The notes under the pieces are model-generated. The model was not told the DNA's origin and searched no databases. It worked only from the letters and a program-made list of their open reading frames with translations. The position numbers and the translations under genes are program-made. From Coprinus comatus (lineage: Eukaryota > Basidiomycota > Agaricomycetes > Agaricales > Agaricaceae): a stretch of DNA of 64,000 bases. Positions 57,675-64,000 of this stretch are shown here, one piece after another. Positions within the stretch are counted from its first letter, which is position 1, and every line of letters starts with the position of its first letter. The DNA lies in NCBI GenBank assembly GCA_034638255.1, contig JAWPGT010000018.1, positions 1 through 64,000 on the forward strand, in the 5' to 3' direction.

Positions 57675-59102
57675 ATGTCTGTCAGACAAGCAGTGTTCAA
57701 GCCATTCACACTAGCATTGGTTCAGCTTGGAGAAATTGGTGCTAACAAGGGCGATAATCTACGACATGCCCGGGAAATGATTCTGAAAGCGGCAACGAGT
57801 CAAACCCACCACAAGAAACCCGACTTGATTGTCCTTCCTGTTCGGCTATTCTTTGACGATTTTACTGACAATAGCTGACTGAACGAGAGTAGGAATGCTT
57901 CAATTCGCCATATGGACACACCCATTTTCCTGTATACGCTGAAGACATTGGCTTTGTTCACGGGACACCTTATGATGTCAATTCAACCCCAAGCGAGAGT
58001 GTGAAGATGCTATCCTCTGCTGCAAAGGAGTCATCTACATGGTTGATCGGAGGTATGTGAAGAAAAAGTGATAGATGATCGGTTTTAATCGTTGATAGGT
58101 TCAATCCCGGAACGAGACCTTCAAGATGGGAAAATCTACAATACATGTACTGTCTATAATCCAAAAGGTATGCAGTATTCGAGCCACTTTCCCGTTACGC
58201 AGAAGGAGAGCGTTATGTAGGTGAACTGGTGGCAATGCATCGTAAGGTTCATCTTTTTGACATCGATATTCCCGGAAAAATCAAATTCAAGGTGCAGTCT
58301 CCCCGGGGTCAAATCATTTTTTTTAATACGGAGTAATAGGAAAGCGAAACCCTCACTGGGGGAAAGGTTATAAGTTATTTTGATACTGGTATTATTCTTG
58401 TGCAAAGTACATCAGCTCTTTCGCTGACATCCTTGTCAGAGTTTGCTCGTATTGGCCTTGGCATTTGTTACGATGTTAGGTTCCCTGAACTGGCTATGAT
58501 CGCTGCAAGAAAGGGTAGGTAAATGCTGTGATGGACCATCCAACATCAACTCAGATTTTTTGTTAAATCATGCAGGATGTCAGGTCCTTGTATACCCTGG
58601 GGCATTCAACATGACTACCGGACCTTTGCACTGGGAATTGTTACAAAGGGCCAGGTGAAGCACTTTAGTACAGGAGCTGATGTTCTGGGACTAATTTCTA
58701 TCACATAGGGCTGTTGATAATCAAGTCTTCGTGAGCATGTGCAGCCCAGCTAGGGATCTCTCGGCAGACTACCACGCTGTAAGTGCATTTCAATACATGA
58801 GGTGGTGGACATGTTTTAATTTGACATAGTGGGGACATTCCATGGTTGTTGATCCGATGTAGGCTAATTATTGAGTACGCATACACAGTTATGCTAATAA
58901 TCCATAACAGGGCAAAAGTCATAATAGAAGCATCAGAGAAGGAGGAAATTGTATTTGCCGATATTGGTAGGTGGAGAGTTGGCAAGCTCGAGTACAGCAT
59001 GCTGAGTGTGTATCAGATACAGAAGTATTGAAGAGCGCCCGCAGCGGGATTCCTGTGACCACACAGAGGCGGTTCGACGTGTACAAGGATGTTGCAGCAT
59101 AG
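57675..59102 (+). CDS. NIT2: Omega-amidase NIT2 (nitrilase family)
   Basis: Multi-exon gene of roughly 300 residues with the nitrilase triad: Glu ([13 protein letters not shown], split by an intron), Lys ([20 protein letters not shown]) and Cys ([16 protein letters not shown]). The segment KESETLTGG after the Lys and the ending [20 protein letters not shown] are typical of omega-amidase, which hydrolyses alpha-ketoglutaramate and related deaminated amides. The start is the ATG at 57675, just after a short spacer of 133 bp from the hydantoinase stop. The last intron precedes the final 25 codons. A close paralogue (NIT1/3) cannot be completely ruled out. Confidence 0.88.
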
Positions 59103-59267
59103 ATATAATTAATAGATTTATTGATAATGATTACCTAATGTGGATGAAGTGTGGTAGAAGGTTGTAGAATGATCGAAACCAAAGAACTAAAATTGGCCAA
59201 AGGTGTCGCAACAGCTTAACAGCACTCTCTTCATCTCTTCCTCCCCACTTCCTCTTTCCCTTCCGTC

Positions 59268-60754
59268 ATGGTCAAAGAAACGTATGTCAGTCCTGCCAAT
59301 ACTCACTGCCCCACTTTTGACGTCTCTTGTTCAGAAAATATTATGACCTGCTCGATGCCCCGCCCGATGCCACAGAAAGCGACCTGAAAAAGGCTTATCG
59401 CAAAAAGTAACCATCTCGTCCTCCTTCCATTGACCTCATTTCATCGTTCAATTTCCCTAGGGCTCTCAAGTTACACCCCGATAAGGGTGGTGACCCAGAA
59501 TTGTTCAAGGAGGTGACACACGCGTCAGTACATCGAAAATTTCGATTATGGCCAGACTGCTCATCCGTATTTCCATCACAGCTACGAAGTTCTTTCAGAT
59601 CCTCAAAAACGTAGTATCTACGATGCAAGAGGAGAGGCTGGCCTATCAGAACAAGGCGGTATGGGTGGTATGGATCCCCAGGTATGTTTCGCCTCAGACC
59701 TATATGTGGTTGTTGACTCATCTTTCACAGGATCTGTTCAGTCAGCTCTTCGGTGGTGGTGGTGGTGGTGGATTCTTTGGGGGCGGTGGTCGCCCACAAG
59801 GCCCCCGAAAGACCAAGGATCTCGTCCACCGCGTGCATGTTACTCTTGAAGAGTTATACCGTGGCAAGACCACAAAGCTAGCGCTAACGCGGAACGTCCT
59901 TTGTACTAAGTGCAAGGGTAAAGGTGGCAAAGATGGTGCAGTTCGTACTTGTCCCGGCTGTCATGGCCGTGGTGTCAAAGTCATCATGCGTCAAATGGGA
60001 CCCATGATTCAGCAAATCCAAACGGCCTGTGACGATTGCTCTGGGACTGGTGAATTTATCAACCAAAAGGATCGTTGCTCGTCCTGCAAAGGCAAGAAGG
60101 TTACCCCGGAAAAGAAGATGCTTGAAGTCCACATCGACAAGGGCATGAAGAGTGGTCAGACAGTTGTTTTCCGTGGGGAATCCGACCAGTCACCAACATC
60201 GGAGCCTGGTGATGTTGTTATTGTAATTGAGGAAAAACCACACGACAGGTTCCGTCGCCAAGAAAACGACCTTGTCATTGAAGTTGAGATCGATCTCTTG
60301 ACAGCACTTGCCGGCGGCCAATTTGCCATCAAGCACCTTGATGATCGCGTACTTATGGTACAAGTTCATCCTGGTGAAGTCACAAAGCATGGTATGTGTT
60401 CTCTGAGTATGAACCATGATACTGTAACTCAGTGCATCCATTCGAACAGGTGATCTCAAAGTCATTCATGGGCAAGGCATGCCCTCACAAAGACACCACG
60501 AACCTGGTGACTTGTTTGTCAAAATCAACGTCAAATTCCCCGAAACTGTCGATGCGACTTCAATCCCTCTTCTCGAACGTGCTTTGCCGCCTCGCAAGCC
60601 CATGGAGAAGTTTGGAAAAGACACAATCACAGAGGAAGTCAATCTCAGTGACGCGGAAACGCGATCAAAGAGTAACTTCAGATCTGGTTCCGCCTCCGAT
60701 GATGCCATGGATGAGGATGAGGGTGAACCTCGCGTACAGTGCGCGAACCAGTAG
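59268..60754 (+). CDS. Type I DnaJ (Hsp40) co-chaperone, Ydj1-like
   Basis: J-domain in the first exons (KYYDLLDAPPDATESDLKKA, then LKLHPDKGG, with the HPD motif), then a Gly-rich segment (FGGGGGGGFFGGGGRPQG). Four zinc motifs follow: CTKCKGKG, CPGCHGRG, CDDCSGTG and CSSCKGKK. The substrate-binding part has VHIDKGMKSGQTVVFRGESD and a C-terminal dimerisation region. The protein ends VQCANQ: CANQ is a CaaX box, so it is probably farnesylated and partly held at the ER surface like Ydj1. Exon 1 is only 14 bp. It stimulates Hsp70 ATPase and delivers clients. Confidence 0.93.
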
Positions 60755-60837
60755 AACTCTTTGCTAGGATATATCTCTGTATTAGTCTACTTGTATTCTT
60801 CGCATTCTAGATCATCTTCTGTCCTTCAGTAATACCT

Positions 60838-61551
60838 TCATTTCATCACTCCCAGCTAGTCTGCACGCCGTTGGTGAATATATATACCTAGCTCCAGTTT
60901 GCGACAGACGCTTACCTGAGGATTGAGTTTGAACTGTTCGTAGAGTTCGCTGTGGAAGAAGCTAACCTCGGTTTCATTCTCTACAAAAATGGTTAGCTAG
61001 TGTTGACATCATAGGGGGTCCAAGGGAATATACCAAAACCAAGGCCTGCTAGAATTTGACTATCGTCTTCGAGTAACCAGTCATCGTGATCCAGATTTAT
61101 GATTAGATTTGACGTCTGCAGAAGAGGTTCAGAGCTTTGGAAGGGCACAACATTTCCGATGAAAAAAACATACCTTGGATCCGTGAGCTTTAGTATATAG
61201 TTTCAGAGTATCTAAGACAAATTGAGGACTTTAACAGGTTGATGACAAAACTGAGCGCTACGCTTACCAAGGACGACGTTCCGATAAGGCTTCCATCCTG
61301 CCTGTGTTTGAACAGCTGTCGATCGAAGAGATTCGGGATTACAGTCCTTAGTTTATATCTTGGAGCAGTGTACCTTGGCGCGCAATTTCCTTCAATTGAC
61401 CCACTGTGGTGGTCTCCAGGTTAATGTTGTGTAGTACAAGGCTTTTCTCCGTCCGGAATTCAAACGATTTGATGATCCGTATAGTAAGTGTTGCGGATGT
61501 CTTTGGCCGTACGAGATTAGTGGTCACTAGCGAGGATTCTTCTTCGGACAT
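60838..61551 (-). CDS. UPF0538 (C2orf76-like) small protein
   Basis: Five or six exons give a small protein starting MSEEESSLVTTNLVRPK; an alternative ATG 10 codons upstream is at 61581. It has TLTIRIIKSFEFRTEKSLVL and NLIINLDHDDWLLEDDSQIL, then ENETEVSFFHSELYEQFKLNP. This matches the conserved layout of the UPF0538 family (human C2orf76), with its ubiquitin-like length and FKxNP end. Function is unknown. The last exon is uncertain: either an intron leads to a stop at 60838, or the frame reads on to a stop at 60856. Confidence 0.72.
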
Positions 61552-61675
61552 GTTGGAGTTGCGTAAAGGGGAGAAGATCATTTCTGATCCCTTAACATCA
61601 TCACCTGGCCCCCTTGAGCACCGAGGATCTTCCGCCCTAATAAGTACAGACGATGAGGGAATCGTCCTTCAGAAA

Positions 61676-64000
61676 ATGGCACACCCTTTTCTTGAATCTT
61701 CAATTCCCGACTTGGTCAAGCGTCTCAAGGTAGACGAGAAGATATCATTACTTGGAGCCCCCAATTGGTGGAATACCACTGCAATACCGAGGTTGAACAT
61801 ACCTTCTGTGCGCATGAGCGATGGCCCCAATGTAATATGTTCTCCTCTACGTTCATACTCGCACTTTGGCTTATCAATCACTTAGGGTGTTCGGGGATCT
61901 TCTCATTTTGTTTCCACTCCAACGCAATGTCTTCCAGTATGTTGGGTAGATCAATCCACCACGAATGAAAGTTAACTCAATTCATTCGCCAGTGTGCTAC
62001 CTCGTTGGCCTCGACATTCGATCCGGAACTAATCTTCAAAGTTGGGGCTTTCTTAGGACAAGAAGCCAAGGCCAAATCATCAGTAATATTACTGGCACCA
62101 ACATGTAACATACAGAGAACTCCTCTTGGAGGGCGCGCATTTGAATCTTTTTCGGAGGATCCGCATCTCTCTGGTACTATCGCTTTCTCATTCATAAACG
62201 TACACCCGCTTAACGTGTATTTAGGTACGATAGCAGCGGCATATGTAAATGGACTCCAGTCCGAAGGAGTTGCTGCAGGTAAGATACAAGCTTACACAGC
62301 GAGGTGTCTGATATGAAGGAATGACAATCTAGCCATTAAGCATTTTGTTGCCAATGATCAAGAAGATGAGCGTCTCGCAGCCAACTCAGTCATATCTGAG
62401 AGGGCGCTACGTGAAGTCTACCTCTATCCGTGAGTCAAAGTATCCTAGGATAAAAATTTTATAGTGATGTGTAGGACTATAGTTTCATGCTTGCACAAAG
62501 AGATGCCCGTCCAGGAGCATTCATGACATCGTGGGTCATCACAGAAACTTTTCCTAAATTACCAAATATAACTAGAGATCAGTTACGGGCGTATCAAGGG
62601 CGTACATTGCTCTGAGAATCCGGAACTGCTGCAGGGAGTCCTTCGCCGCGAATGGGGCTTCGATGGCATTGTGATGAGCGACTGGTTAGTAATCAAGTTC
62701 GGTGCTTAATTATCACCGGCAGGTGCATTAATGCTTCACGTAGGTTTGGGACATATGGTGTTTCTGAAGCTATTAATGCTGGGTTGGATCTGGAAATGCC
62801 AGGCCCGCCAAGATGGAGAACGAATCCCCTCGTTCTCCAAAACCTATCTGCTAGAAAGATTCTTCTACGGACCATCGATGAGCGTGTAACTAGTCTCTTG
62901 ACTTTCGTGCAAAAGCAAGCAAGAAGAAATCCGGAGTTAGTTTTTGGGGACGGTATTGAGAGGACAAGGGATTCTCCTGCGGCTCGACTATTTTGTCGTA
63001 CCTTGGCTGCAGATGGCATGGTCCTATTGAAAAACGAGCATGATGTCTTGCCAATTGACCATAAGAGGGTCAGAAATATCGCAATAATAGGGCCCAATGC
63101 GAAAGGAACCGTAATATCTGGTGGCGGTTCTGCGGCATTGAAACCGAGTTATGTTATAACACCATGGGCCGGATTGATTGGCAATGCACCTGAAGGGATC
63201 CAGTTTACATATCATGTAGGCTGTTACGGTTAGTATCTCCTTTGCTAGTACGGAATATTCCGGAGGTGAATTTTGTATAATTTAGCACACAAGTATTTGC
63301 CAACGCTGGAGAACAACCTTACAACTCACGATGGTCAAAAGGGTTGGACGTGTACATTCCATGGACACAAAGACGGAGAATTAACTGAACCAGTTGCTGA
63401 ATTTGTTGTTAATGATACAAGAATAAAACTGAACGATTTCATACCCGACGGCCTGGGATCGGAATGGTCCATCAAATTGGCTGGGAAGCTTGTATTCGAC
63501 AAGACGGGAGAGTACACATTGGGGTTAACCGTAGCTGGTTAGTTGGGTTCTATTTTGTTTACCAGAAATTACCATGACGTTGGTTTTCTAGGAAGGGCTA
63601 AGTTGTGGATTGACGGTGAGCTAGTAATTGATAATTGGACAAAACAAACCCCCGGCGATTTCTTCTATGGGTAATTTAAAAACCAACCTTACCTCATTTT
63701 GTGGCACTCATTTCTTGCAGCCAGGGAACCATTGAAGAACAAGCGACTGTGAACCTCACGGCTGGTCGTCCCGTCGATGTGTTGGTCTTATACACAAATA
63801 CCACAACCTCTAGCAAAGACGATGAGCATGGCGAAGGGCGGATATCACAACCTGCTCTAATGCGAGGAGTGGTGCGTAATTTCCCTGACGTTAGATAAAC
63901 ATGTAGTTAATTTCCTCGTTGTTCATAGCGTCTAGGTGGTTGTGAAAAGTTCGACCCGGAACATGCGATTGGAGAAGCTGTCGAGTTAGCCGCAAAATCA
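61676..64000 (+). CDS. GH3 beta-glucosidase with PA14 insert (3' end outside window)
   Basis: Starts [20 protein letters not shown] at 61676, without a signal peptide, so it is probably an intracellular enzyme. GH3 motifs are visible: [52 protein letters not shown], and [15 protein letters not shown], whose SDW Asp is the nucleophile. The second domain has [12 protein letters not shown], followed by a PA14-type segment ([33 protein letters not shown]). It hydrolyses terminal beta-glucose from oligosaccharides or glycosides. At least six introns. The frame runs off the window at 64000 in the second domain. Confidence 0.9.

Overview
The window looks like a genomic segment of a filamentous basidiomycete, most likely an Agaricomycete mushroom-forming fungus. 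The protein-coding genes are broken by many introns of about 45-60 bp with GT-AG ends (a few GC-AG). Gene spacing is tight, and the proteins are typical fungal orthologues (PEX6, MIC19, a Zn2Cys6 regulator, CEF1). Genus and species cannot be read from the sequence.

The window has two sharply different halves. Bases 1 to about 27,785 are a nested graveyard of transposable elements with no recognisable host gene: two related LINEs on the minus strand (1-5296 and 6403-11438) and part of a third on the plus strand (25764-27784); at least three Ty1/copia relics, plus a further RT fragment; two Ty3/gypsy relics; one 1.6-kb Tc1/mariner element with unusually long terminal inverted repeats; a hAT transposase remnant; four copies of a short LTR-only family (called LTR-B here); two nearly identical 635-bp solo LTRs (LTR-C); and a 73-nt tRNA-like cloverleaf. 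Insertions sit inside each other, often with visible target-site duplications. Most coding sequences are dead, and the stops and lost catalytic residues are largely C-to-T or G-to-A changes, many at CpG, as expected from methylation-linked or RIP-like decay.

Bases 27,900-64,000 are dense, ordinary euchromatin with 16 genes and no recognised transposon: PhoD-like phosphatase (+), PEX6 (-), GAR1 (+), MIS14/NSL1 (-), YJU2 (-), DHX35 (+), MIC19 (+), an unknown single-pass membrane protein (-), CEF1/CDC5 (-), a Zn2Cys6 transcription factor (+), a NUP37-like WD40 protein (-), UMP-CMP kinase (+), a DAGK-type lipid kinase (-), a fused hydantoinase/oxoprolinase (+), omega-amidase NIT2 (+), a type I DnaJ (+), a UPF0538 protein (-) and the 5' part of a GH3 beta-glucosidase (+) (the last two bring the count to 18 including small and partial genes). 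Many pairs are divergent with 85-245 bp between start codons or convergent with 18-100 bp between stops.

Three spliceosome genes (YJU2, DHX35, CEF1) lie within 9 kb. Three introns need GC donors. Three conserved genes each carry one apparent single-base deletion, more easily explained by assembly error than by gene loss. I found no CRISPR array, prokaryotic operon or clearly new defence or biosynthetic system. The most unusual structures are the mariner termini and the LTR-B family.
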